Assembly: GCF_008831505.1 (NCBI RefSeq)
Contig: NZ_CP044507.1
Location: 2,294,001-2,358,000, forward strand
Direction of reading: 5' to 3'
DNA: 64,000 nucleotides
Source of the DNA: Chryseobacterium sp.
Lineage (GTDB): Bacteria > Bacteroidota > Bacteroidia > Flavobacteriales > Weeksellaceae
The position numbers were made by a program, and so were the translations under genes. The notes beneath the pieces are model-generated. The model did no database searches, was not told the DNA's origin, and worked only from the letters and a program-made list of their open reading frames with translations. Below, one piece after another: positions 35,651 to 44,166 of this stretch; positions within the stretch are counted from its first letter, which is position 1; every line of letters starts with the position of its first letter.

Positions 35651-35658
35651 TAATTTTG
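35651..35658 (+). promoter_or_regulatory. -7 box immediately before the alpha/beta hydrolase gene
   Basis: TAATTTTG ends 3 bases before the ATG at 35662. The standard spacing would place transcription start on the ATG itself. Confidence 0.45.
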
Positions 35659-35661
35659 ATT

Positions 35662-36444
35662 ATGCTTCACTACGAAATATCCAGTTCCGGCACCGAAAAC
35701 CTTGTATTACTGCACGGCTTCATGGAAAATCTAATGATATGGGAGGAAATGGAGGCTTTTCTGTCCGAAAAATTCCGACTGGTAAAAATAGACCTGCCCG
35801 GCCATGGACTCTCCAAAATACTGGATGAAGTCCATACCATGGAACTAATGGCCGAAGAGGTGAAGAAGGTAACCGACAAACTAAAAATCGACAGGTTCCA
35901 TTTGCTTGGCCACTCCATGGGCGGGTACACTTCGCTGGCATTCGCAGAAAAGTTTCCCCAAAGCTTAAAGTCACTGACCTTATTCTTCTCATCTTTCTAT
36001 GCGGATGATGCCGAAAAAAAGGAACAGCGACGAAAAAGTTACAGGATTATCAAGGAGTCATTCCCAAATTATGTGAGAGCCGGAATCCCAAATCTTTTCA
36101 GCGAAAATGAGAAGGACATACTGGAAGGCAAAATCGAACTGGCTAAGGAGATTGCCCTCTCCACAAAAAGCGAGGGAGCCCTGGCCGCCGTGAAAGGAAT
36201 GGTGGAAAGAACGGACAAAGTTTCAGTTATGGAAAATTTTGAGGGTAAGATCCTGGTGATTGCCGGAAAATACGACAATGCGGTTAAAACCGAAGTAATT
36301 CTAAAAAACCTGCCGGACCGTACCAATATTAAATCCTATTTACTGGACTGCGGACACAACGGGCATTGGGAGAAACCGGAAGTATGCGCTGCCATCCTCA
36401 ATACTGAACTGCTACATAATTTGCCTAAAAATCTCGTCTTCTAG
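35662..36444 (+). CDS. Alpha/beta hydrolase
   Basis: 260 residues of the alpha/beta hydrolase fold: oxyanion-region LLHGF (16-20), nucleophile elbow GHSMGG (Ser85), acid in IAGKYDNAV and catalytic His in CGHNGHWEKPE. A lid of charged helices lies between. Substrate unknown; esters or lactones are likely. A DUF1304 gene follows 42 bases later. Confidence 0.87.
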   Translation: MLHYEISSSGTENLVLLHGFMENLMIWEEMEAFLSEKFRLVKIDLPGHGLSKILDEVHTMELMAEEVKKVTDKLKIDRFHLLGHSMGGYTSLAFAEKFPQSLKSLTLFFSSFYADDAEKKEQRRKSYRIIKESFPNYVRAGIPNLFSENEKDILEGKIELAKEIALSTKSEGALAAVKGMVERTDKVSVMENFEGKILVIAGKYDNAVKTEVILKNLPDRTNIKSYLLDCGHNGHWEKPEVCAAILNTELLHNLPKNLVF

Positions 36445-36486
36445 TAAGGAAGGTAATCAGGTTAAATTTCAACCCAAAATCACAAT

Positions 36487-36852
36487 ATGGAACTTCTGTC
36501 AGAGATTCTTATCGCAATCGTTGGCATAGAGCATCTTTACATCCTTTATATGGAAATGTTTGCCTGGGAAACACTGGGCCGGAAAACCTTTAAAGGCGCA
36601 CTACCTGATGATCTTTTCACACCGACTAAAGGCCTGGCAGCCAATCAGGGGCTGTACAACGGTTTCCTGGCAGCCGGGCTTATCTGGTCTTTATTTATTG
36701 CCGATGAAATATGGTCGCAGAATGTGGCACTGTTCTTTTTGGGCTGTGTGGTGGTAGCGGGGGTTTACGGAGCACTCTCGGCCTCACGTAAAATATTCTT
36801 TGTGCAGGCGTTGCCTGCGATCATTGCCATTGCCGTTCTTCTGCTGAAATAA
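36487..36852 (+). CDS. DUF1304 membrane protein
   Basis: 121 residues with four hydrophobic helices; the DUF1304 signature is clear (VGIEHLYILYMEMFAW near the start, NQGLYNGFLAAGL mid-protein). Function unknown. Probably co-transcribed with the hydrolase. Confidence 0.85.
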   Translation: MELLSEILIAIVGIEHLYILYMEMFAWETLGRKTFKGALPDDLFTPTKGLAANQGLYNGFLAAGLIWSLFIADEIWSQNVALFFLGCVVVAGVYGALSASRKIFFVQALPAIIAIAVLLLK

Positions 36853-36881
36853 ATGACCACCAGCCATAAGCACGAAGTTAT

Positions 36882-37889
36882 TTAGAAGTCCTCCGCCTCA
36901 ATCTTCTCTTTAAAGTCTGCGATAGTTTCTTCAATGGTTTTCATGTATTTCCCGCCGGCCGCGTTAATATGCCCGCCACCGTTGAAGTGATTTCTTGAAA
37001 ACTGGTTCACATCCACATCATCCTTGGAGCGGAATGAGATCTTGATGAAATCTTCATACAGATCTTCCATAAAAAACGCAGAAACCTGTGTGCCCATTAT
37101 GCTGAGACCGTAGTTTACAAATCCTTCGGTATCGCCTTTCTGGAAACCGTATTGCTTCAGTTCGTCACGTTTCAGCCAAAGGATTGCTACTTTACCGTCT
37201 TTCACTACTTCTATGCGGCCCAGGATAAGCGCGAGCAAATGCAGTCGCGAAACGGTATTCGTATCCCAGGTGCTGGAGGTAATCATGGCAGGATCGGCAC
37301 CCTTTTCAATCAGGTTGGCGATAATCCGGTGCGTGGTCGCACTGGTGGACCGGAACCGGAATCCGCCGGTATCGGTCATGATGCCTGTATAAAGACACTG
37401 TGCGATGTCCAGGTTCACCTTATCTTCTTCTTCCAAAGCCTGAATGAAATGATAGATCATCTGCGAGGTTGCAGGAACCGTAACATCAGAATAGACAAAG
37501 TCAAAGTCATCCGGCTGCTGGTGATGGTCTATAAGAATTTTTTTTGCTCTGGCCTTCTCCAGCCACGGACCCACCAGATTGCCGCTGCGGTGTGCGGCAT
37601 TGAAATCGAGGATGAAGATTACATCTGCATTGTAAATGGCTTCACCCGCAATTTTGCGCTTATAATCGGCAATGATTATTTTTTTGGATTCCGGCATCCA
37701 CTTCAGGAATTTCGGGAAATCGTTCGGTACAATTACATCAGCCTCCAGACCCATCTGTTTCAGAAAATGCTTCAGACCCAAACTGGACCCAACAGCGTCG
37801 CCATCGGGGTTATAGTGAGTGATAATAACAATTTTATTTTCGGGAACAAGAAGGTTTTTAATCTCTGAAATTTCTGAAGGAGTGAACAT
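36882..37889 (-). CDS. nrnA: DHH-family bifunctional oligoribonuclease/pAp phosphatase
   Basis: Degrades very short RNAs and 3'-phosphoadenosine 5'-phosphate in the cytoplasm. 335 residues: metal motifs THYNPDGDAVGSSLGL (His25, Asp29, Asp31), ILDFNAAHRSG, DHH (121-123) and a C-terminal DHHA1 domain with the glycine-rich substrate loop NHFNGGGHINAAGG. Monocistronic with a TATATTTG box 22 bases upstream. Confidence 0.93.
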   Translation of the reverse strand: MFTPSEISEIKNLLVPENKIVIITHYNPDGDAVGSSLGLKHFLKQMGLEADVIVPNDFPKFLKWMPESKKIIIADYKRKIAGEAIYNADVIFILDFNAAHRSGNLVGPWLEKARAKKILIDHHQQPDDFDFVYSDVTVPATSQMIYHFIQALEEEDKVNLDIAQCLYTGIMTDTGGFRFRSTSATTHRIIANLIEKGADPAMITSSTWDTNTVSRLHLLALILGRIEVVKDGKVAILWLKRDELKQYGFQKGDTEGFVNYGLSIMGTQVSAFFMEDLYEDFIKISFRSKDDVDVNQFSRNHFNGGGHINAAGGKYMKTIEETIADFKEKIEAEDF

Positions 37890-37911
37890 GTACCAGTGTA
37901 AATTTAGGGCA

Positions 37912-37919
37912 CAAATATA
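37912..37919 (-). promoter_or_regulatory. -7 box for nrnA
   Basis: TATATTTG on the minus strand. Confidence 0.5.
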
Positions 37920-38117
37920 AGGCTTTTAGCTGCACCATCTTGGAGAACTGTCACTAAAACTGCTACGCGAAGTGGCTTAATCTACTACGGCAGCATAGTA
38001 CTGAAGAAAGTATTCATTGATAACATGAAATAATCACAAGTATAATTGGTCAGAGATTATATAGGTGGGACAGTAAACTTATTAAATAGGCAACCAAACA
38101 AACTTTTACAAATTAAT

Positions 38118-38147
38118 TTGCAGACAATAAAAACTTTCATATCTTTG
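38118..38147 (+). promoter_or_regulatory. Promoter of rpmH
   Basis: TTG at 38118-38120 and TATCTTTG at 38140-38147, spaced by 19 bases. A textbook Bacteroidota promoter, 44 bases before rpmH. Confidence 0.75.
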
Positions 38148-38191
38148 CAATCTGAAAAATAAGAGATAGTATTTACTAAAAATATTTAGCG

Positions 38192-38350
38192 ATGAGCAAA
38201 AGAACATTCCAACCATCAGAAAGAAAGAAAAGAAACAAGCACGGTTTCAGAGAAAGAATGTCTACACCTAACGGCAGAAGAGTACTTGCTGCAAGGAGAG
38301 CGAAAGGCAGAAAAAGCCTGACAGTTAGTGCTCAGCGCGCTAAGAGATAA
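38192..38350 (+). CDS. rpmH: Large ribosomal subunit protein bL34
   Basis: 52-residue basic protein of the 50S subunit: [20 protein letters not shown] and [19 protein letters not shown] match L34 throughout. Strong promoter and terminator make it a single-gene unit. It is not next to rnpA here, unlike in many bacteria. Confidence 0.97.
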   Translation: MSKRTFQPSERKKRNKHGFRERMSTPNGRRVLAARRAKGRKSLTVSAQRAKR

Positions 38351-38375
38351 TTTTTACATCTCTACATCATATATA

Positions 38376-38407
38376 TGCTTGAAAAAGAAATTTTTCAGGC
38401 ATTTTTT
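38376..38407 (+). terminator. Terminator of rpmH
   Basis: Eleven-base-pair stem TGCTTGAAAAA/TTTTTCAGGCA (one G-U) followed by six Ts. Confidence 0.85.
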
Positions 38408-38454
38408 GTTGTTAAACTTTTCCTAAAAATTTAGGATTACAGTACAGGATTATT

Positions 38455-38462
38455 TATTTTTG
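38455..38462 (+). promoter_or_regulatory. -7 box for ftsE
   Basis: TATTTTTG, 27 bases before the start. Confidence 0.45.
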
Positions 38463-38489
38463 AAAATTATACAATTCAACTAAAGACCA

Positions 38490-39200
38490 ATGCCGCACAG
38501 ACACGAAACCGGAGAGAACATCATCAACCTTAGTAATGCTACCATTGCACAGAAAAACTTTACTGTTCTCAAAATGGTGGATCTTCACATAAAAAAAGGT
38601 AAATTCTGTTACCTGATCGGCAAAACAGGTTCCGGTAAAAGTTCTCTGCTGAAAACACTTTACGGACACATCCCCTTAGCCGCAGGCGAAGGCAGCGTGG
38701 CAGGTTTTGACCTGGCTAAACTGCGTACCTCACAAATCCCGGACCTGCGCAGACGTCTGGGCATCGTATTTCAGGATTTCCAGTTGCTGCCTGACCGCAC
38801 GGTTGAAAAGAACCTGAAGTTTGTACTGCAGGCTACAGGCTGGACGGATAAAACTAAAATGGACGACCGCATCAATGAAGTTCTTGAAAGCGTGGGTATG
38901 AAAACCAAGAAACACAAAATGCCGCACGAGCTTTCCGGTGGCGAGCAGCAGCGTGTAGCGATTGCAAGGGCTTTACTGAATCATCCGGAACTTATCCTGG
39001 CCGATGAGCCTACAGGAAACCTGGATCCCGAAACGTCCAATGAGATTATGACGCTTCTGAAGAAAGTAGCGGTTGAAAACCATGCTGCCGTGGTAATGGC
39101 CACGCACGATTACCACATGATACAGAATTTTCCGGGTGAGGCTATTCGCTGTGAAGATGGAAACGTTTCAGTGCTGGACACTGCTGAACTGTTTGAATAA
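38490..39200 (+). CDS. ftsE: Cell division ATP-binding protein FtsE
   Basis: 236-residue ABC ATPase: Walker A GKTGSGKSS (44-52), Q-loop VFQDFQLLPDRTVEKNL, signature LSGGEQQRVAIARAL, Walker B LILADEPTGNLDPET and H-loop ATHDYHM. The DRTVEKNL stretch and overall sequence point to FtsE, which with FtsX controls cell-wall hydrolases at the septum. ftsX is not adjacent, so a LolD-like role cannot be fully excluded. Confidence 0.87.
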   Translation: MPHRHETGENIINLSNATIAQKNFTVLKMVDLHIKKGKFCYLIGKTGSGKSSLLKTLYGHIPLAAGEGSVAGFDLAKLRTSQIPDLRRRLGIVFQDFQLLPDRTVEKNLKFVLQATGWTDKTKMDDRINEVLESVGMKTKKHKMPHELSGGEQQRVAIARALLNHPELILADEPTGNLDPETSNEIMTLLKKVAVENHAAVVMATHDYHMIQNFPGEAIRCEDGNVSVLDTAELFE

Positions 39201-39220
39201 TCCGGCCGGCTAATTTCTAT

Positions 39221-39922
39221 TTAGCTTCCATTACCGAATACATGAAAGTCCCGGGTGGCTTCCAGATACTGTTCTGAATAAACCCTGGGGCCTTTTTCAA
39301 TTACAAATTCCTGCTCCGTAGCAGGAATCTCTTTTTTGGAGAATTCCAGTACATTCCTTTTGACAGGGCCACCGGCAATTCCGAAAATATTTATCCTCCG
39401 TATCAAATGCAGTCCCAGTTGCCGGGCAATGTGTTCCAGGCCCGGGGACTGACCCGAAGGGACAATTAAGGAAATAATTCCACCGTCCCGAAGCAGGCCT
39501 ACGCCGCGATGCAGAATTACAGCTGCGTCCATTTCTATAGTTTGCCGGGCGAAAACATCTTTAGCAGATTCATTAACTTCAAAATACGGTGGATTGGAAA
39601 TGATAAGGTCAAATTCCGAATCGCTGCTGAATGATTTAAAATCAGCCTGCAGTGCCCGCAACCTGTCGCGATAAGGAGAATTCTGAAAATTACTGTTTGC
39701 AAGCGCCACTGCTTCGGGATTAATATCGAGAGCAGTAACGTGCAGTTCAGGATTGCGCTGTGCCAGCATTAAGGAAATAAGACCTGTTCCGGTGCCCGCT
39801 TCCAAAACCTTTTTTACACCGTCCAGATGCGACAGCGCTCCCAGGAGCACCCCGTCTGTACCTACCCGGAAAACATCAGCCTGCTGACTAATTTCAAAAT
39901 TTTGGAATCGGAAAGGTTTCAT
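39221..39922 (-). CDS. trmN6: tRNA1(Val) (adenine(37)-N6)-methyltransferase
   Basis: 233 residues: SAM-binding LEAGTGTGLISLML (about 40-53) and the N6-adenine catalytic motif IISNPPYFEVN (NPPY, 110-113) as in E. coli YfiC. Methylates A37 of tRNA-Val. Its ATG shares bases with the stop of the histidine kinase gene (TAATG), so translation is coupled. Last of a three-gene overlapping set. Confidence 0.88.
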   Translation of the reverse strand: MKPFRFQNFEISQQADVFRVGTDGVLLGALSHLDGVKKVLEAGTGTGLISLMLAQRNPELHVTALDINPEAVALANSNFQNSPYRDRLRALQADFKSFSSDSEFDLIISNPPYFEVNESAKDVFARQTIEMDAAVILHRGVGLLRDGGIISLIVPSGQSPGLEHIARQLGLHLIRRINIFGIAGGPVKRNVLEFSKKEIPATEQEFVIEKGPRVYSEQYLEATRDFHVFGNGS

Positions 39923-41376
39923 TACAGATTTGTAGGCAGCGAAATGGTGAACTTAGCTCCCTTGCCGGGTTCGGATTTAACGGTGATCACCCCACCGTAA
40001 TCTTCCACCATCCTGCGCACCATAGTAAGTCCCAGACCCATACCTGATGATTTGGAAGTAAAACTTGGCTCAAATATACGCTCAATCATACTGCCGTCAA
40101 TTCCCACCCCGTTATCATCTACAGAGATAATTACCCTTTTGTTTATCTGCTCCAGATCTACATTAATAATAGGTTCGGCCACGTCTTCAACAGCCTGCTT
40201 TGCATTGGTAATTAGGTTGGTGATGATCCGGTTCAGATAAATGCGGTCCATTTTAATAAGGATATCTTCTCTGTTACTGTGAACAAAAATGCGGTCGTCA
40301 TTAAAAATCCTGAGAATGGATTCCACCTCTGCATTCAGATGAAAGGTCTCATTATTTTTTTCCGGAAGCTGCGCAAACTGTGAAAAAGCCGTAGCCACCG
40401 TGGCTACCATATCGATCTGGTCTATCACAGATGAACTCATTTTTTTCAGCTTTTCTTTTATGTCAGGATCCGCCGGGTCAAATTTCCGTTCAAAATTCTG
40501 GATGGTAAGCTTCATGGGCGTAAGCGGATTCTTCACTTCATGTGCCACCTGTTTGGCCATTTCGCGCCAGGCTTTTTCCTTTTCACTGAAGGCCAGGCGG
40601 TCCTTATGGTCCTGAATCTGAAGTATCATCTTATTATAGGCTTTCACCAAAGCACCTAACTCATCGTTCTGATAATACGATATGGGCTGCATTTCCTTAT
40701 CAAAGATAGTGATGCGGGTAATTACCTCTGAAAACCTGGAGATTGCATCTGTAAGATGTCGAGAAATAACCCAACTTAACCAAATACTGAAAACAATTAC
40801 AAGCAGATTGACCAAAAGCATGTACTTAAGATACTTATTCAGAATATCCAAATACGCACTTTCGTTATGGTAGAAAGGAAAATAAACTATAGCGATAGGC
40901 TCCAGCGAGTTATTCTGAAAAATGGTATAAGAGGAGGTTTTATTAGCACCCACGGTGGCGTCGTATTCCTGCACATCGACCCTTTTGTTACCGGCAATTA
41001 CGCCGTGTAAAATATTCTGTGGTATTTTTTTCTGTGCCACCAAATTTCTTTCCCGGTTGGAAAGGAGAAAATTACCGTTCAGATCATAAATTATAATATC
41101 CTGTTTAGTGATATCGGCAATTTCCAGAATCTTATCTTTCAGGACCTCGGGCAACTGCTCCGTACTTACAGGTTTCTGGCTCACGGCGTAGTCCAGTGCA
41201 GCCATAAGGCTGTTGGTCTTGTTCTGCATATCCGTACGGCTTTGCTCCTTGGCATTGTTCTTCAGCAGAAAATAGGAAAGTATAGACGAACCCGCCATGC
41301 TCAGAATACAAACTACGATAAAACCCCAGAAAACCCGGTTCCGAAGACTGTAACCTTTATATTTACTAAGTGGCAT
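39922..41376 (-). CDS. Membrane sensor histidine kinase (NtrY-like)
   Basis: 484 residues. Two transmembrane segments (about 15-37 and 185-207) enclose a periplasmic sensor region; then a HAMP linker, HisKA with VAHEVKNPLTPMKL (His279), and HATPase with the N-box IITNLITNAKQAVE, VDDNGVGID and GMGLGLTMV. No response regulator gene is adjacent. It lies between ribE (11-base overlap) and trmN6 (1-base overlap). Signal unknown. Confidence 0.92.
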   Translation of the reverse strand: MPLSKYKGYSLRNRVFWGFIVVCILSMAGSSILSYFLLKNNAKEQSRTDMQNKTNSLMAALDYAVSQKPVSTEQLPEVLKDKILEIADITKQDIIIYDLNGNFLLSNRERNLVAQKKIPQNILHGVIAGNKRVDVQEYDATVGANKTSSYTIFQNNSLEPIAIVYFPFYHNESAYLDILNKYLKYMLLVNLLVIVFSIWLSWVISRHLTDAISRFSEVITRITIFDKEMQPISYYQNDELGALVKAYNKMILQIQDHKDRLAFSEKEKAWREMAKQVAHEVKNPLTPMKLTIQNFERKFDPADPDIKEKLKKMSSSVIDQIDMVATVATAFSQFAQLPEKNNETFHLNAEVESILRIFNDDRIFVHSNREDILIKMDRIYLNRIITNLITNAKQAVEDVAEPIINVDLEQINKRVIISVDDNGVGIDGSMIERIFEPSFTSKSSGMGLGLTMVRRMVEDYGGVITVKSEPGKGAKFTISLPTNL

Positions 41377-41959
41377 GCTTGGCTGTGAGTTTGGCTATGT
41401 ATTTTCCGATGATGTCAAATTCAAGATTAACCTCATCGCCGACTTTTAAGTTTTTCATATTGGTAAAATTCCAGGTGTAAGGAATCACGGCCACCGAAAA
41501 ACGGTTGTCGCCGCTCTCGGCAACGGTTAGGCTGATTCCGTTTACTGTTATGGATCCCTGCGGAACTGTTATAAAATCACTTTCCTCTTCATAGGAAAAG
41601 GTAAGCACATAACTTCCGTCCTTCTGCTCCATAGCAATAAGCCTGCCAGTCAAGTCTACATGTCCCTGCACAATATGCCCGTCCAACCGGCCGTTCATCT
41701 GCATGCAGCGCTCCAAATTCACCTCTGTGCCTACTTCCCACCTACCCAGATTTGTTTTTTTCAGCGTTTCGTCTATTGCAGTTACCACATAACCGCCCTC
41801 CAGCAACTGCACCACCGTGAGACAGCAACCATTATGCGCAACGCTTTGGTCTATTGATAATTCGTGAGCAAATGCACAGCTCATGGTAAAATGGATATTG
41901 CGGCCCTGTGTTTCTATTTTCTCCACGGTGCCGGTAGACTCAACGATGCCTGTAAACAT
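41366..41959 (-). CDS. ribE: Riboflavin synthase, alpha chain
   Basis: Turns two molecules of 6,7-dimethyl-8-ribityllumazine into riboflavin. 197 residues, two lumazine-binding repeats, starting MFTGIVESTGTVE and with HNGCCLTV in repeat one and GSITVNGISLTVAE in repeat two. Other rib genes are absent here. Its 3' end overlaps the histidine kinase gene by 11 bases. Confidence 0.94.
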   Translation of the reverse strand: MFTGIVESTGTVEKIETQGRNIHFTMSCAFAHELSIDQSVAHNGCCLTVVQLLEGGYVVTAIDETLKKTNLGRWEVGTEVNLERCMQMNGRLDGHIVQGHVDLTGRLIAMEQKDGSYVLTFSYEEESDFITVPQGSITVNGISLTVAESGDNRFSVAVIPYTWNFTNMKNLKVGDEVNLEFDIIGKYIAKLTAKHAT

Positions 41960-42018
41960 AAAATAAAGTGTTATGGATGATGTTCGGTTGACTGTATATT
42001 AATACAGAAAGTTATTTA

Positions 42019-42026
42019 TAAATTTG
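42019..42026 (+). promoter_or_regulatory. -7 box for pdxA
   Basis: TAAATTTG, 30 bases before the ATG. Confidence 0.5.
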
Positions 42027-42056
42027 TAACCTTTAAACAAATTCAAAGATAGTGAT

Positions 42057-43148
42057 ATGAGTTCAAAACAACATAAGGTGAGGGTGGGAATTTCGGTTGG
42101 TGATTTTAACGGCATCGGCCCCGAAATCATAATGAAGACCCTGAACGACAAAAGCATCACTGACTTTTTCACACCTGTCATCTTTGCATCCGGTAAACTC
42201 TTCACTTATCAGAAAAACATCTTCAAACTCCAGCAAAGTTTCCATTATGTAAATGAGGCCTCCGAAGCTCAGGGCGGCAAAATTAATATGGTGAACCTCT
42301 GGAAGGACAATGTAAATGTAGAATTGGGCAAACCCACAGAAGAATCTACCAAAATGGCGATTGATTCTCTGGAGGCCGCTACGTCCGCATTACTAAATAA
42401 CGACATCGATGTACTGGTAACCGCACCCATCAACAAGGACGAAATGATGAAGCAGGGTTTCGCTCATGCCGGCCACACCGGTTACCTGGAAGAGAAAGCC
42501 GGCAAAAAAGGACTCATGTTCCTGGTAACAGATGACCTTAAGGTCGCAGTATCCACCCACCATATTCCGGTGTCGCAGGTGGCCGCGAGCATATCAAAAG
42601 AAAAGATAAAGAAACAGATCAAACTTCTGAATCAGTGCCTTATAGAGGATTTCCAGATCCAGAAACCCAAGATTGCCGTATTGGGTCTAAACCCACATGC
42701 CGGTGATGGCGGTCAGATCGGAAGGGAAGAAATTGAAATCATTCAGCCTGCTGTTGCCGAAATCTTTGACAATGGCATAATGGCTTTCGGTCCCTTCCCG
42801 GCCGACAGTTTTTTCCAGCCGGAGAAGTACCGGAACTTCGATGCTGTACTGGCCATGTATCATGACCAGGGGCTTGCTCCCTTCAAGACCCTGGCGTACG
42901 CAGACGGAGTGAATTATACCGCGGGCCTGCCATTTATACGTACTTCACCGGATCATGGTGTCGCTTACGATATAGCAGGACAAAACACCGCCGATGAACA
43001 GAGTTTTCGTGAAGCAGTTTTTGCGGCAGTGCGGATTTTTAAAAACCGATCCGAATATCAGGCATTAATGGAATCCCGACTCAAACCAAAGCGAGCTGCA
43101 GCAGACACTGGTGTGGATGAAGATTTGCCTAAAGATTCAGCAAGGTAA
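42057..43148 (+). CDS. pdxA: 4-hydroxythreonine-4-phosphate dehydrogenase
   Basis: NAD-dependent step of pyridoxal phosphate synthesis (DXP-dependent route). 363 residues: VGISVGDFNGIGPEIIMK at the start, metal-binding GHTGYLEE and MYHDQGLAPFKTL, and the C-terminal FIRTSPDHGVAYDIAG. The last 15 residues are a polar tail. Single gene. Confidence 0.94.
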   Translation: MSSKQHKVRVGISVGDFNGIGPEIIMKTLNDKSITDFFTPVIFASGKLFTYQKNIFKLQQSFHYVNEASEAQGGKINMVNLWKDNVNVELGKPTEESTKMAIDSLEAATSALLNNDIDVLVTAPINKDEMMKQGFAHAGHTGYLEEKAGKKGLMFLVTDDLKVAVSTHHIPVSQVAASISKEKIKKQIKLLNQCLIEDFQIQKPKIAVLGLNPHAGDGGQIGREEIEIIQPAVAEIFDNGIMAFGPFPADSFFQPEKYRNFDAVLAMYHDQGLAPFKTLAYADGVNYTAGLPFIRTSPDHGVAYDIAGQNTADEQSFREAVFAAVRIFKNRSEYQALMESRLKPKRAAADTGVDEDLPKDSAR

Positions 43149-43247
43149 CATGACCATTTTTTGGTTCATGCAGATAGCGCGTTACCTTTTTAATTCTGAA
43201 TGCGTTACCAAAGAGCAGCCAATTACTGAACATTGGTTGAAATATAT

Positions 43248-43277
43248 TTGCTAATTAAAAAATAATGCATATTTTTG
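43248..43277 (+). promoter_or_regulatory. Promoter of yceD-rpmF unit
   Basis: TTG at 43248-43250 and TATTTTTG at 43270-43277, spaced by 19 bases. They lie 12 bases before the ATG at 43290. Confidence 0.7.
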
Positions 43278-43289
43278 CACACTCATTTT

Positions 43290-43811
43290 ATGGAGAAGCT
43301 AAGAAAATATGAAGTTGTATTTTCCGGCCTTAAAAACGGAAAGCATAACTTCCGGTTTGAGATAGATAAGGAGTTCTTTCAGCTGTTTGATACAGAGCAG
43401 GAGTTTACAGACCCCAAACTGGTTGCTGATGTTTTAATGGAGAAACACACTACTTTTCTGGAGTTCTGGATAACTACTTCAGGAACTGTAAACCTAACCT
43501 GTGATATTACGAATGATCAGTTTGACCATCCTATATCCAGCGAGATGCGGCTACTTGTACAGTTCGGTGAGGAGTATGATGACAGTGAAGAGGAAGTAAT
43601 AACCATTCCGCGGAATGATCATGCCTTCAATGTAGCACAGTTTATTTATGAAGAGGTGATGCTGGCGATTCCGATGAAGAAGATTTCACCAAATATTTCC
43701 GATGAGGATATAGAGAACCTGGAGAAATACAAACCGCAGGTAGAAACAGATAAAGAACCGGAGGCAGATCCCAGATGGGACGCCCTTAGAAAATTAAAAG
43801 ATAAAAATTAA
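43290..43811 (+). CDS. DUF177 (YceD-like) protein
   Basis: 173 residues of the YceD/DUF177 family, always found with rpmF; linked to 23S rRNA metabolism in plants and E. coli, with no defined reaction. The CNLTCD-type centre appears here as TVNLTCDITNDQFD, with fewer cysteines than in other phyla. The ATG at 43290 is preferred; the five upstream codons overlap the promoter box. 26 bases upstream of rpmF. Confidence 0.85.
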   Translation: MEKLRKYEVVFSGLKNGKHNFRFEIDKEFFQLFDTEQEFTDPKLVADVLMEKHTTFLEFWITTSGTVNLTCDITNDQFDHPISSEMRLLVQFGEEYDDSEEEVITIPRNDHAFNVAQFIYEEVMLAIPMKKISPNISDEDIENLEKYKPQVETDKEPEADPRWDALRKLKDKN

Positions 43812-43837
43812 CATAGAATAATTAATAATTATTAGCA

Positions 43838-44041
43838 ATGGCACATCCAAAGAGAAGACAGTCGTCTACAAGAAGAGATAAAAGAAGAACGCACTACAAG
43901 GCATCAGTTCCTCAGCTTGCTAAAGACGCTGCGTCAGGTGAACTGCACCTGTACCACAGAGCTCACTGGCATGAAGGAAAACTTTACTACAGAGGAAAGG
44001 TAGTAATGGAAAAAACGATAGAAACTACAGAAGAAGCTTAA
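43838..44041 (+). CDS. rpmF: Large ribosomal subunit protein bL32
   Basis: 67 residues starting [20 protein letters not shown], the family start. No zinc-binding CxxC pair is present, so this is the zinc-free form. It follows yceD in the conserved order, and a terminator follows. Confidence 0.96.
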   Translation: MAHPKRRQSSTRRDKRRTHYKASVPQLAKDAASGELHLYHRAHWHEGKLYYRGKVVMEKTIETTEEA

Positions 44042-44079
44042 GATCATTTCTTAACGCAAAACTTCCATTTCACATAAAA

Positions 44080-44114
44080 AACCACTCGATTACAATACTT
44101 TCGGGTGGTTTTTT
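44080..44114 (+). terminator. Terminator of yceD-rpmF
   Basis: Stem AACCACTCGA/TCGGGTGGTT (one G-U) followed by a T run. Confidence 0.8.
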
Positions 44115-44115
44115 G

Positions 44116-44144
44116 TTGTGTTTTCTTAAAAATTGGTATCTTTG
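44116..44144 (+). promoter_or_regulatory. Promoter of accB-accC
   Basis: TTG at 44116-44118 and TATCTTTG at 44137-44144, spaced by 18 bases. They lie 22 bases before accB. Confidence 0.65.
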
Positions 44145-44166
44145 AAACCTTAATTAAATATCAAAT

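Larger units (their letters stand above)
37890..38191. other. 302-base intergenic region between nrnA and rpmH
   Basis: Holds the divergent promoters of nrnA (37912-37919) and rpmH (38118-38147). The roughly 190 bases between them show no convincing gene, hairpin or repeat. A short frame on the plus strand ending near 38029 resembles no protein I know. Confidence 0.6.

Noticed and set aside
37152-37868. 238-codon open frame on the plus strand within nrnA
   Set aside because: Antisense shadow; nrnA carries all DHH motifs on the other strand.
37920-38117. Possible transposase or recombinase remnant between nrnA and rpmH
   Set aside because: Short frames here match no element I know, and no inverted or direct repeat borders the region.
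41960-42018. FMN riboswitch upstream of ribE
   Set aside because: The gap is too short and lacks the conserved RFN core sequences.
43149-43247. Hairpin-like sequence after pdxA
   Set aside because: The arms (CATGACC and GGTTCATG) pair only with a bulge and no T run follows, so it is not a supported terminator.
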